Below, piece by piece: positions 1 through 8,126 of a stretch of DNA of 64,000 bases. The notes below the pieces were generated by a model. That model made no database searches, was not told the origin of the DNA, and worked only from the letters and a program-made list of their open reading frames with translations. The position numbers were made by a program, and so were the translations under genes. The stretch's first letter is position 1. Each line of letters starts with the position of its first letter. The DNA comes from Caryophanales bacterium UBA784 (lineage in GTDB: Bacteria; Bacillota_I; Bacilli_A; RFN20; CAG-288), in assembly GCA_002297045.1 (NCBI GenBank), contig DBJE01000003.1:186001-250000 (forward strand). The letters are read 5' to 3'.

Positions 1-430
1 CGATGATTTCAACATGGGCCTGCATCAATAGGTGGAGAAGCTTGTTGTGGATCCTTTCGAATCCTTCCTTATATCTCTTGGTTGCTTCGTCTGTCGGTTT
101 TGCTTTAAGAGACATATCGAAGCTGTCAAGAGTAGGAATCAGTTCCTCGATGAAGGACTTCTGTGCGTATTTCTTGAAATCGTCGTTTTCCTTCTCAAGC
201 TGCTTTCTTGCATTTGCCCTATCCGCATAGGCTTCGTAATATTTGTTTTTCCAGGAATCCTTTTCCTTGTCTGCTTCCTCGAACTGTTTTTGATAGGAGA
301 TAAGTTTACTCTTCAGTTCTTCGTTTTCTTTCTTTAGGGCATCCCTTTCTGGATTCTTTTCCCTTGCAGGCTGCTCCTTTTCTTTAGAAAGAGGATTTGA
401 CTGCTGATTATTGTTTGTTTCCTGATTCAT
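1..430 (-). CDS. grpE: GrpE, DnaK nucleotide exchange factor (partial)
   Basis: Hsp70 co-chaperone that releases ADP from DnaK. The gene runs off the left edge, so only the first 143 codons are visible and the C-terminal beta domain is missing. Seen: a charged, disordered N-terminus (Gln/Asn then Lys/Glu rich), a long coiled-coil helix, then the family core with YADMANARKQLEKE followed by a KYAQKSFIEELIPTLDSF segment. The later GFEMIHNKL segment matches the GVEMIH block of GrpE only if AGG is read as Met. The start ATG (428-430) has an AAAGGAG ribosome site and lies inside the 3' end of hrcA (23-base overlap), so it is translated from the hrcA transcript under CIRCE control; dnaK presumably follows outside the window. 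Confidence 0.9.
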   Translation of the reverse strand, partial: MNQETNNNQQSNPLSKEKEQPAREKNPERDALKKENEELKSKLISYQKQFEEADKEKDSWKNKYYEAYADRANARKQLEKENDDFKKYAQKSFIEELIPTLDSFDMSLKAKPTDEATKRYKEGFERIHNKLLHLLMQAHVEII

Positions 431-1532
431 TTTTTACTCCTTTCTTCGTGGACTTCTTTTTCCTGGCCGGCTTTTTGATTTCCATGGCCGGAGTGATAGG
501 AATCAAGGATGTGGAACTCTGGTCAGAGGAGAAGAAGTAGTGGTCAAGCCTGTAGGCGACATAGTCGAGAGTGGCAAGGATTTTCTTATAATCCCTGCGC
601 TTAGGACCGACGACGGCAATCTGATCTTTACCGACGGCCTTGGAGACAATCGCCCTGTCACCTTTCTGGACATGGGTGAAGCCGACATTGGCATCCCCAA
701 GTTCATCGCTCTCCGTCAGCGAATGGCTCCTTGAACTTCCGTCCTGAAGCGTATCGATGGCGTTAGCATAGGCCTGGCGGTCGTTTTGGAATTCCGGAAG
801 GGAGAGAAGATTTTTCTGTCCATAGACAGTCAGCTTCTTGCGGGCAAAGGAGATAAGAGCTTCCAAGAAGGCTTGGATAACCCTTTTTCCTTCCTGTCCG
901 AACCTCTTGATGGCAAGAGGCTGGAGAGCCTTCGTCTTTTCTTCCAATTCGGATATCTTGGTCATCCTCAGCCGTTTTGAGAGGAAGTCGACTGCGTTCT
1001 TCCTTGCCGTGAAATTCTCATTCGACGGCCTGACGAACGTCTTCTTCTCGACATAGCCGGAATCGGTGATGAAGATGAACCTCGCGCTCTTTTCGCTTAA
1101 GGAGAGAAGCTGGATGGATACCAGCGATTCCTGATCAGCCTTTGGGCCTAAGACGACCGTGGCCCTTTTTGTCCTTTCCGATATCCTTTCACAGGATTTG
1201 GTCAGAACATCTTCGACTGATTTTGACCGATCCTTCAGGATGGTCTGGAATTCCCGCTGGAAATCTAGTCCGATGCTGCTTTCCTGGTTAGAACTGTTCA
1301 GATGTTCAAGATAGAACTGATAGCCTTTGGAGGATGGCCTTCTTCCGGAAGAAACGTGTTTCTTCTCAAGATAACCTTCTTCTTCCAGCTCAGCCCTAGC
1401 GTTCCGGACAGTTGCCGAAGAGCAATGGAGAGGATAACTTTCAAGAAGAGCATTACTGCCGACGGGTACACCAGTCTTGATGAACTCTTCGCAGATGCAT
1501 TTCAGGATTTCGTACTTCCGTGCACTCTTCAT
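408..1532 (-). CDS. hrcA: Heat-inducible transcription repressor HrcA
   Basis: Represses class I heat-shock genes by binding CIRCE operators; GroEL assists its folding. At 374 aa it is slightly longer than usual (about 340), with a Lys-rich C-terminal tail. Seen: N-terminal winged helix (KYEILKCICEEFIKTG, then SSATVRNAMAELEEEGYL and SSGRMPSSKGY) and, near the C-terminus, GPKRMDYKKI, all family blocks. In these blocks the Met is AGG (for example 1395-1397) while the Arg before it is CGG, AGA or CGC. The start has an AGGAGG ribosome site. First gene of the operon and overlapped by grpE; two CIRCE-like sites sit over its own promoter, so it is autoregulated. Confidence 0.95.
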   Translation of the reverse strand: MKSARKYEILKCICEEFIKTGVPVGSNALLESYPLHCSSATVRNARAELEEEGYLEKKHVSSGRRPSSKGYQFYLEHLNSSNQESSIGLDFQREFQTILKDRSKSVEDVLTKSCERISERTKRATVVLGPKADQESLVSIQLLSLSEKSARFIFITDSGYVEKKTFVRPSNENFTARKNAVDFLSKRLRMTKISELEEKTKALQPLAIKRFGQEGKRVIQAFLEALISFARKKLTVYGQKNLLSLPEFQNDRQAYANAIDTLQDGSSRSHSLTESDELGDANVGFTHVQKGDRAIVSKAVGKDQIAVVGPKRRDYKKILATLDYVAYRLDHYFFSSDQSSTSLIPITPAMEIKKPARKKKSTKKGVKNESGNKQ

Positions 1533-1542
1533 CTTATCCTCC

Positions 1543-1568
1543 TTAGCACTCTTTTTCTCAAGTGCTAT
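1543..1568. promoter_or_regulatory. CIRCE-like operator, downstream copy
   Basis: TTAGCACTC (perfect left arm), 8 bases, AAGTGCTAT (7 of 9). The spacer is one base shorter than the canonical 9. It lies in the hrcA leader, between the -10 box and the AGGAGG ribosome site. Confidence 0.7.
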
Positions 1569-1572
1569 ACCT

Positions 1573-1600
1573 ATTATAGAAATGCTGTTAGCAAATTCAA
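1573..1600 (-). promoter_or_regulatory. Sigma-A type promoter of hrcA-grpE
   Basis: Reading the minus strand: -35 TTGAAT (1595-1600), a 16-base spacer and -10 TATAAT (1573-1578). It lies between, and partly inside, the two CIRCE-like sites, as expected of an HrcA-repressed promoter. Confidence 0.85.
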
Positions 1601-1614
1601 GTATTGAGTGCTAA
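1588..1614. promoter_or_regulatory. CIRCE operator, upstream copy
   Basis: TTAGCAAAT, 9 bases, GAGTGCTAA. The right arm is a perfect match to the CIRCE consensus TTAGCACTC-N9-GAGTGCTAA and the left arm matches in 6 of 9. It overlaps the -35 box of hrcA. Confidence 0.85.
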
Positions 1615-1834
1615 TTTTTTTATTTACTTGCCGCACCTTATTAAATAAGGAAGAAAACAGGCAAAAAGAGCAAGCGTAAATGGACAAATGTATAGAAAAT
1701 GAACGAAAAAGTACTCTTAAAATCGAAATAGCGCTTTCACATCGAATATTCCTATCCTTACTGCTTTTCGTTCTTTACAGAACAAAGTCGCCTTATTACA
1801 CTAGTCTTAGCAGCGAAGAAGAGGAAGAGTAATT

Positions 1835-2107
1835 TCTTTCACCGGATCAAAGAGAGCCCCTGAAGTGGTGGAAAGGGGAATCCGAAAAGAAATGAAAAGG
1901 ACCTCTGAGCTGGGGTGATGAAATCCTTTTATCCTTAAGGATAGTAGTTGCCTCCGGATTGAGCCCGTTATTGCTCAGGAGTATAGACGTCTGTACTCAT
2001 TAAGGGTCTTCTAGGCAACTAGGTGACTGAATTAAGGTGGTAACACGGGATTAGAGTCTCCCGTCCTTAACTGAAACTCTCGAAGGATCAGCCAGGGACG
2101 GTTTTTT
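1835..2107 (+). promoter_or_regulatory. T-box riboswitch, methionine type
   Basis: tRNA-sensing leader of metNIQ. Seen: stem I distal elements AGAGAG and GTGGTGGAAA (about 1851-1876); a specifier region in which TCACC (1837-1842) can pair with GGTGA, leaving ATG (1918-1920) in the loop; the T-box core AAGGTGGTAACACGG (about 2034-2048), whose UGGU would pair with an ACCA tRNA end; and a terminator with arms CCGTCC and GGACGG followed by six or more T (2101-2107). An ATG specifier and A73 acceptor fit tRNA-Met and agree with the methionine importer downstream. Uncharged tRNA-Met would permit read-through. Confidence 0.88.
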
Positions 2108-2132
2108 GTTTCTCTGGCAGAAAGGAGAAAAT

Positions 2133-3113
2133 ATGTCTTTACTTTCTGTCTCCCATCTCACCAAAAGCTACCAGGGGCACAAAGTCTTAGATGATGTGTC
2201 ACTGGATGTCGAAAAAGGCGATATATTCGGAATCCTCGGCCTTTCCGGAGCCGGGAAGTCCACTCTTGTAAGATGCATCAACGGACTAGAGACTTTCGAT
2301 GCTGGAGAAATTTATTTTGACGGAAAGCTGCTATGCTCTCCGACAAAGAAAATCTCCCGCTTTGACCAACAGAAGATAGCAAGGATCTTCCAGTCTTTTA
2401 ACCTTCTTCAGCAGAAAAACGTCCTCCAGAATGTCCTTGTCGCCCTTGAAATTGCGAAAACAGATAAAAAGAAGCGGAAGGAAATTGCCCTCTCCTCTTT
2501 AAAGGATGTCGGACTGAGGGATAAGATTGATGCCTATCCAAGCCAGCTTTCCGGCGGACAGAAGCAGCGTGTCGCTATTGCCCGGGCCCTCTCCCTATTC
2601 CCAAAGGTGATTCTATCGGATGAGGCGACAAGTGCCTTAGATCCGGAAACCACAAAGTCCATCCTTGACCTGCTTCGCACTTTGAACAAGGAGAAGAACC
2701 TGACCATTCTTAGGATTTCCCATCAGAGGAACGTCATTGAATCCATCTGTAATAAGGTAGCCATTCTCGACAAGGCAAAAATCATCGAACAAGGAGCAAG
2801 GAGCGATGTCTTTTTGTCTCCGAAGGCGGAAAGGACAAAATCCTTAGTCTATGCCAACCATGTCAAAACGGAATTGGACGAAAACAAACTGATCCGTATC
2901 CTCTTTGACGGAAACATCGACGAGCCTCTTATCTCCAACATCGTCCAGGACTGTCAGGTTCTTGTCTCTATTGTCTATGCCGACACCAAGGTGAGCCAAG
3001 GAAAGGTCTACGGACAGACCATCATCAAATGCCCGGTGAAGAAAGAGGAGGAAGATAAGCTCCTTCATTACCTCCGGCTGAAGAACGTCCGGTTCGAGGA
3101 GGTGAGAAAATGA
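2133..3113 (+). CDS. metN: Methionine ABC importer ATP-binding protein MetN
   Basis: Cytoplasmic ATPase of the MetNIQ D/L-methionine importer. Seen: Walker A GLSGAGKST, Q-loop FQSFN, signature LSGGQKQRVAIARAL, Walker B VILSDEAT, H-loop TILMISHQMNVI (both Met are AGG; the family has HEM here), and a C-terminal NIL/ACT-like regulatory domain (about residues 245-326) that senses methionine in known MetN. 326 aa, normal length. The start at 2133 is chosen over an in-frame upstream codon because AAGGAG lies just before it and MSLLSVSHLTKSY is the natural domain start. It lies directly behind the T-box terminator and overlaps metI by 4 bases. Confidence 0.96.
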   Translation: MSLLSVSHLTKSYQGHKVLDDVSLDVEKGDIFGILGLSGAGKSTLVRCINGLETFDAGEIYFDGKLLCSPTKKISRFDQQKIARIFQSFNLLQQKNVLQNVLVALEIAKTDKKKRKEIALSSLKDVGLRDKIDAYPSQLSGGQKQRVAIARALSLFPKVILSDEATSALDPETTKSILDLLRTLNKEKNLTILRISHQRNVIESICNKVAILDKAKIIEQGARSDVFLSPKAERTKSLVYANHVKTELDENKLIRILFDGNIDEPLISNIVQDCQVLVSIVYADTKVSQGKVYGQTIIKCPVKKEEEDKLLHYLRLKNVRFEEVRK

Positions 3114-3781
3114 CGGCCGCCGATATTGTCAAAGCACTAGGGGAGACTCTAGGCAGGACCTTGATTTCCACCTTCCTTGCCTACGTCATCGGCCTTCCTC
3201 TTGGTGTTCTTCTCCGGGTATCCGGAAAGGACGGGATTAGGCCAAATAGACCCTTGAATCTTATTCTCGGTCTACTAGTTAACTTCCTCCGCTCCGTCCC
3301 TTGCCTAATCCTAACGGTCATTCTTATTCCGTTAAACCGTGCCATTGTCGGATATGGATCAGGAAGATGGTATGCGATGATTATTCCTCTAGTCTTCTCT
3401 ACTTTTGCCTATGTTGCACGGATTGTCGAGCAGTCGCTTAGTGAAGTAGACCCTGGCGAAATCGAAGCTGTCCGATCTCTTGGAGGTAACAACTGGCAGA
3501 TTATCAGCAAGGTTCTGCTTCCTGAAGCACGTCCCTCCTTACTTAGGGGATTAGCTGTTACGTTGGTCAATGTGATCGGCTATACCTCCTTTGCCTATAA
3601 CATTGGGGCAGGAGGATTGATTGCCGACATTTGGTCATTCTATACCCGGCATACCGGAGACTTCCTTGTCCAGGCTAGGTTCTGGGTCAGGATCATTCTC
3701 GTCGTTGTCTTTGTCCAGGTAGTTCAGGAACTCGGGCTCTTTCTTGCCCGGAAGTTCGATAAAAGGAGAAAAACAAAATGA
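3110..3781 (+). CDS. metI: Methionine ABC importer permease MetI
   Basis: Membrane subunit of MetNIQ. 223 aa with about five hydrophobic segments. Seen: the permease EAA-type loop (EIEAVRSLGGNNWQIISKV followed by LLPEA), which docks on MetN, and the GGGL-like AGGLIADI near the C-terminus. Reading AGG as Met turns the last membrane helix into VQAMFWVMIILVVVF, a better membrane sequence than one with two arginines. Start and stop overlap metN and metQ by 4 bases (ATGA), so the three are translationally coupled. Confidence 0.94.
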   Translation: MTAADIVKALGETLGRTLISTFLAYVIGLPLGVLLRVSGKDGIRPNRPLNLILGLLVNFLRSVPCLILTVILIPLNRAIVGYGSGRWYAMIIPLVFSTFAYVARIVEQSLSEVDPGEIEAVRSLGGNNWQIISKVLLPEARPSLLRGLAVTLVNVIGYTSFAYNIGAGGLIADIWSFYTRHTGDFLVQARFWVRIILVVVFVQVVQELGLFLARKFDKRRKTK

Positions 3782-4617
3782 AAAAACATTCTTTATTTGT
3801 TGTCCTTCTCTCTCTTCTCTCCCTTACGGGATGTAAAAAGGAAGATAAGGCAAAGGTCATCTCTGTCGCCGCTAGCGAGTCTCCGCATGCCGAGATTCTG
3901 AAAAATGCCGTGAAGCCGCTGCTGGAGAAACAAGGCTATACCCTTGACGTCAAAGTTCTCGACTGGACTCTTCAGAACGATGGAGTCTATAACCATGACT
4001 ATGATGCCAACTATTTCCAGCATCGCCCTTATCTTCAGAACTACGACTCTGGAACTTCTAACTATAATCCGGACTATACCTATACCAAGGTCTTCCCTGT
4101 CGCCCTTGTCCATTTTGAGCCTCTTCGGATTTATGAAGGAAAAGCCAAAGCAGAGGATTTCTCTTCTAACAAGACGAAAGCAACCTATGAAATCTGTTCG
4201 GATACCAGTAATGCCATCCGAGCCCTTGATCTTCTTAAGGCCTGCGGAGCCATCGAGGATTATGAGACGGATGATAATGGTAATCCGGTCAACCTTCCTA
4301 AGAATATCACCCTAATTGACGAAAACCAGTTAGTCGCTCAGAAAGATGATTACGATTATGCCGTCCTTCCATGCAATACGGCCTTGACCGGGCATCTTAC
4401 TGCCAACCCTAATCTTCCTGTCGAAGGGGATGAAGTCAGGGACTTGCGGGCTAATGTTCTGGCGGCCAACGTGGATTCCTACAAGACTGATGCGACTTAT
4501 AAGACCAAAATCGATGCTTTGACTGATGCCATACTCGACGAGAGCGTAAAGTCCTATATTGAAGAAAAGTACTCCGGAGTCATCCTCGCTGATTTGAAAG
4601 ATCTTCGTAGTAAGTAG
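3778..4617 (+). CDS. metQ: Methionine-binding lipoprotein MetQ
   Basis: Substrate-binding lipoprotein of MetNIQ, tethered to the outer face of the membrane. Seen: signal peptide with lipobox LTGC (Cys about residue 19), then ASESPHAEIL, DYDANYFQHRPYL and an NPDYTYTKVFPVALVHFEPLRIY block typical of the NlpA/MetQ family. 279 aa, normal. Last gene of the operon, followed by a strong terminator. As in other NlpA proteins the exact ligand (L-Met, D-Met, dipeptide) cannot be read from sequence, but the Met T-box upstream supports methionine. Confidence 0.94.
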   Translation: MKKHSLFVVLLSLLSLTGCKKEDKAKVISVAASESPHAEILKNAVKPLLEKQGYTLDVKVLDWTLQNDGVYNHDYDANYFQHRPYLQNYDSGTSNYNPDYTYTKVFPVALVHFEPLRIYEGKAKAEDFSSNKTKATYEICSDTSNAIRALDLLKACGAIEDYETDDNGNPVNLPKNITLIDENQLVAQKDDYDYAVLPCNTALTGHLTANPNLPVEGDEVRDLRANVLAANVDSYKTDATYKTKIDALTDAILDESVKSYIEEKYSGVILADLKDLRSK

Positions 4618-4657
4618 TTCATCTGAAACAATCCGTTTTTCTTGTTTTCCAAACTTT

Positions 4658-4691
4658 GCTATCGTAGCCTTATGACTACGATAGCTTTTTT
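4658..4691 (+). terminator. Rho-independent terminator of metNIQ
   Basis: Perfect 10-bp stem GCTATCGTAG / CTACGATAGC with an 8-base loop, followed by six T. Confidence 0.92.
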
Positions 4692-5312
4692 GTTAGGGAT
4701 GATGCGGATATCCTCTGCTGTTTTAAGGGGAAGACGCCTTGCATGATGTGGCAGTAAATGTCTGTAAGACTCTTAGTGATATCTCTTTGACAGGTTGACT
4801 ACGGACAAATTGATATTGGATTGCCGGCATGGTTTGCACGAAAAAAGAGAGGTAGTATCCTTCTGATGTTTGACTGTTCCATACGAGGCGTAGACCTTCC
4901 TAGATAGAAAACTATCTCCCTAATGGAATTATAGAGGTAGATAAGGCTAAGGCGGATTAATTCCAGACGATTTTAAACTATCCCTTTGTGGAAGAAAGCA
5001 GGTATAAATTTCTTTTTTCCCGATGGTGTTTCCTTTGTGCGATGATCCTAGAAACATGGCTTCCTATATCGTCCTCGCCACTACAACAGGATAAGTTCCG
5101 TTTGAAGAACAGGGGCAGTCCTAGGATACAGTCATTGGGAAAGGATTATGACCTTTGTTTGGTTAGCAAAAACGAAAGCAACGGATGAAACGAATTAGGG
5201 ACCTAGGCTCATTAGGCCCCTTTATTTCCAGAACTTCTTTTAATAGACATCATCGGAAGGCAAGCTACTAAGATTTTCTAAATCCAATACATTTTTATTC
5301 AAAACAGCAAGC
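4692..5312. other. Gene-poor spacer
   Basis: About 620 bases between the metQ terminator and the convergent acetyltransferase. I see no convincing gene. A 66-codon frame at 4988-5188 (plus) has no ribosome site or recognisable domain. An imperfect hairpin at about 5198-5220 (GGGACCTA / TAGGCCCC) followed by TTTATTT could end a short plus-strand transcript. Confidence 0.4.
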
Positions 5313-5849
5313 TTAATGCATGCTCTTTTCAAATCTGAACATGCCTTCCGGAAACTGGTCATCCCTTTTTCCACTGCTCATTTCCGGATCATTTAAATCT
5401 GGATGATATTTGTTGAAGAATTCTACAATATGAAACCCACATCTATTCACATAGAAATGAATATTCCGTTTTTCAAAGTATGGTGTCCTTGTTTCCCAGG
5501 TTTTCACCTCTGGGTGCTTTTTTTCTATTTCCTTCCAGGCCGCATAACCGATTCCCTTACTATGAGCATGTGGTGAAACAAATAGCAGTTCCAAATATCC
5601 CTTGTCGCCTTCGATTCTAACCACAGCACCGCCAAGCTTCTTCCCATGGGAAATAATGCGGTATGCTTTTCCGTTATCAATTGACTGTTCGATCGTTTTC
5701 CGTGAGATAATCTCTCCGTCTTCCTCAAAATGATTGTCACGCAGTCCGAATTCCTCCCTTGCTCCATAGTTAAAGGCTTCTTGATTATCCTGAATAAATT
5801 GTTCTCTATCCTTGTTCTCCAGTGGCAGTAACCGCACATCCTCATTCAT
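5313..5849 (-). CDS. GNAT family N-acetyltransferase
   Basis: Predicted acetyl-CoA-dependent N-acyltransferase of unknown substrate. 178 aa. Seen: LELLFVSPHAHSKGIGYAAW, the GNAT beta4 strand and acetyl-CoA pyrophosphate loop (Q/RxxGxG/A type), and a C-terminal FEKRNIHFYVNRCGFHIVEF block typical of this family. With AGG=Met the N-terminal block reads YGAMEEFG, as in relatives from gut Firmicutes that I recall; the nearby conserved Arg are CGG and AGA. The start at 5849 has GGAGG 8 bases upstream and is preferred to one 5 codons earlier. Stands alone and convergent with metNIQ. Confidence 0.85.
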   Translation of the reverse strand: MNEDVRLLPLENKDREQFIQDNQEAFNYGAREEFGLRDNHFEEDGEIISRKTIEQSIDNGKAYRIISHGKKLGGAVVRIEGDKGYLELLFVSPHAHSKGIGYAAWKEIEKKHPEVKTWETRTPYFEKRNIHFYVNRCGFHIVEFFNKYHPDLNDPEMSSGKRDDQFPEGMFRFEKSMH

Positions 5850-6081
5850 AGGAAGTTCCTCCACAATTTTTATTGTCGACTTATCAATCAGTTACTGCCT
5901 TTGAAGAAGCAATACATGAATTCATAGTGCTTTTGAAAAACATTCTTTTGAAAGAACGTTGCATTGGTTTATTAACCATTCTTGTTCTCTCAAAATAATC
6001 AGAGTACCAAAATGCGGTCAAAGGAACCAAATTGAAAAAAGTGGGCAGTGGTAGGCAGTTCGATTTAGTCAGTTCCTTTCC

Positions 6082-6705
6082 TTATTTTGTCGCAACTAGC
6101 AGGTGGATAGGAACACCTTTTGCCCGGAATTTCGTTTCATATTCTGTCGGAGAGAGGACATCCTGCTTTTCCACTTCGAATGGTTCGATGATTTGCAGGG
6201 AATAGAGTTCCACGGTTTTGAAGTATCCGACACTGTCGGCAAAAAGGGAGGCATTGTCCGTACGGAAATAAATCTTCCCGCCCTGCTTTAACCTTCGATA
6301 ATATTCTTTCAGTCGGTCAGGATAGGAAAGGCGACGTTTCCTCTGCCGTTTCTTCGGCCACGGATCCGGAAAGTTGATGAAAATAGCATCAAGCTGTCCG
6401 TCGCCGATAAGAGGAAAAATCCGTTCGATCGGAGAGTTTAGGAAAGTAAAGTTTTTTACTTTTTCTTTTTCGTCACTTGCCTTTTTGACGGCAATGGCAA
6501 AGGCTGTCTGGTTGATTTCCACACCAAGAAAATTCTTATCCGGATTCTTTTTCGCCCTATCAATAAGGAATCCGCCGCATCCGGAACCGATTTCCAGCCT
6601 AGAATAATTTTTCACCGATTCGGGATCAAAGGTGGAAAGATCTTTTCCTATATCCCTGTTTTCGCCAAGGACTCTGTCCTGCCATTTCTTATGACGCAGC
6701 CGCAT
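6082..6705 (-). CDS. trmB: tRNA (guanine-N7-)-methyltransferase TrmB
   Basis: SAM-dependent methylation of G46 in the tRNA variable loop. 207 aa. Seen: MRLRHKKW start, SAM loop LEIGSGCGGFL, GVEINQTA, the INFPDPWPKKRQRKRRL signature, then FRTDNASLF and TEYETKF near the C-terminus, all in family order. The start overlaps the stop of pepV by one base (TAATG), so the two are coupled. Last gene of the minus-strand run that begins with comEA; no clear terminator seen downstream. Confidence 0.95.
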   Translation of the reverse strand: MRLRHKKWQDRVLGENRDIGKDLSTFDPESVKNYSRLEIGSGCGGFLIDRAKKNPDKNFLGVEINQTAFAIAVKKASDEKEKVKNFTFLNSPIERIFPLIGDGQLDAIFINFPDPWPKKRQRKRRLSYPDRLKEYYRRLKQGGKIYFRTDNASLFADSVGYFKTVELYSLQIIEPFEVEKQDVLSPTEYETKFRAKGVPIHLLVATK

Positions 6706-8126
6706 TAGTCTTTCTTCTTTCCCTTGCGGAGATAATCGGAGAGATCATCGATGGCATGGGCATAGATCTGCCTGGAATCGTAGAAATCGGAAAGAGGGAA
6801 GAATTCATCGTCGCCATGCCTCCGGTAATCTCTTCCTGGGAACTGGCTGCCAAAGGCAACGCTGTTTCTGCTTTCCCGTGCATAGGTCCCTCCCCCGATT
6901 GCCTCCGGTTCCGATTCCCTGTCGCTTGTCTCGGCCTGGTAGGCATGGAGAAGGATCTTGACAAATTCGGATTTGGGATCGGCGACAAAACCATCGCTTC
7001 CGCCAAGAAGGGTGAACTTGGCGTCCGTATGGCTTTTAAGGTTCTCCCTGACCTGATCGATTTTCCTCGATGAGGGGAAACGGACATTGACAAAGACAGA
7101 GAGCTTTCCTTTTTCATAGGCTATTCTGCCTACGTTATAGGAAGATTCGCTAAAATGGGTATCATGGAAGTTTCCGCCAAAGGCCGTGCCCTTTCCATCT
7201 TCGTAGGCAAGGAAGAGGGCATTCAGAATCGGTTTCTCCAGAAGAAGTCCAAGGAAATTCAAAAGATGCAAGCCTGCGTTGATGCCGTTCCAGGGCCTAG
7301 AACCATGATAAGGATGCCCTAAGAAGAACAGGGTATTTCCTTTTCTTGTAATCTTCACCTTAGGGTAGCGTGCTTTGTACTGTGCCCTAAGTTCGTCGAC
7401 TTGGTCAAGATGGCCTTTCAATGTCACGCTGGCTTCCGCCAAAACGATGTTCAGTGCACTTCCGAGTGAAAAATCTTCGACATCCGGAATCGTGATGGCT
7501 AAGTCCTCCTCATAGGAATAAATGCTCTTTTCGGCGTAGATAAGCGGATAGTCCGCATCTGGAGATATTCCGAGAGTCGGATAGCCTTTATTTAACTTGT
7601 GGAAGTAATGCTTAAGCCCAAGGGAATCGTTTTCTTCATTTCCTCCGAAAAGGAAGCGAAGCTTATATCCGCCAAGCCGTCCTTCGTCCCTTAATGCCTT
7701 GACGGCAAAAAGGCAGCTAAGACCAGGCCCCTTGTCATCGCTTGCTCCCCGTCCGTACATAATGTTGCCTTCTTCAATAGTAAGCCGGAAGGGGTTGTGA
7801 TGCCAGTTTTCTTCTTTGACTGGGACTACGTCACAGTGGGCATAGATATCCAGGGTCTTCTCTCCTTCCCCGTAGGTTAGTTCAGTGATATAGTTGTCGC
7901 AGCGGTCAACCTTAAAACCAAGTCTCTTTCCTAAATCCGCGACATAGGCTAATGCCCTGTCCACGCCCTTGCCAAAGGGCATCTTTTCGGTCTTTGTCTT
8001 TTCGTCAAGAACCGAAGGGATGGCGACTAGTTCCTTAAGGGCTTCTAATGCCTGTTCCTTATAAGGGGCGACCCTTTTTTGGTAGTCCGTCCTGTTCCTT
8101 TTTACCGGCTGTGCGTTTTCCTTCAT
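6705..8126 (-). CDS. pepV: M20 family dipeptidase PepV
   Basis: Zn-dependent cytosolic dipeptidase that finishes digestion of imported peptides. 473 aa, the usual PepV length. Seen: first zinc ligand block DIYAHCDVVP, YGRGASDDKGP, catalytic and second zinc block GGNEENDSLG, SPDADYPL, a lid domain in the middle, and C-terminal EAIGGGTYARE followed by NSVAFGSQFPG and HGDDEFF. Start has AGGAGG. Overlaps coaX upstream by 4 bases and trmB downstream by 1, so it is part of a tight operon; the metabolic link to its neighbours is not obvious. Confidence 0.94.
   Translation of the reverse strand: MKENAQPVKRNRTDYQKRVAPYKEQALEALKELVAIPSVLDEKTKTEKMPFGKGVDRALAYVADLGKRLGFKVDRCDNYITELTYGEGEKTLDIYAHCDVVPVKEENWHHNPFRLTIEEGNIMYGRGASDDKGPGLSCLFAVKALRDEGRLGGYKLRFLFGGNEENDSLGLKHYFHKLNKGYPTLGISPDADYPLIYAEKSIYSYEEDLAITIPDVEDFSLGSALNIVLAEASVTLKGHLDQVDELRAQYKARYPKVKITRKGNTLFFLGHPYHGSRPWNGINAGLHLLNFLGLLLEKPILNALFLAYEDGKGTAFGGNFHDTHFSESSYNVGRIAYEKGKLSVFVNVRFPSSRKIDQVRENLKSHTDAKFTLLGGSDGFVADPKSEFVKILLHAYQAETSDRESEPEAIGGGTYARESRNSVAFGSQFPGRDYRRHGDDEFFPLSDFYDSRQIYAHAIDDLSDYLRKGKKKD

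Noticed and set aside
1898..1900. AGG as T-box specifier
   Set aside because: It lies outside the internal loop formed when TCACC (1837-1842) pairs with GGTGA (1914-1918); ATG at 1918-1920 fits better.
4988..5188. 66-codon frame on the plus strand
   Set aside because: No ribosome site, no recognisable domain, lies in a gene-poor spacer.
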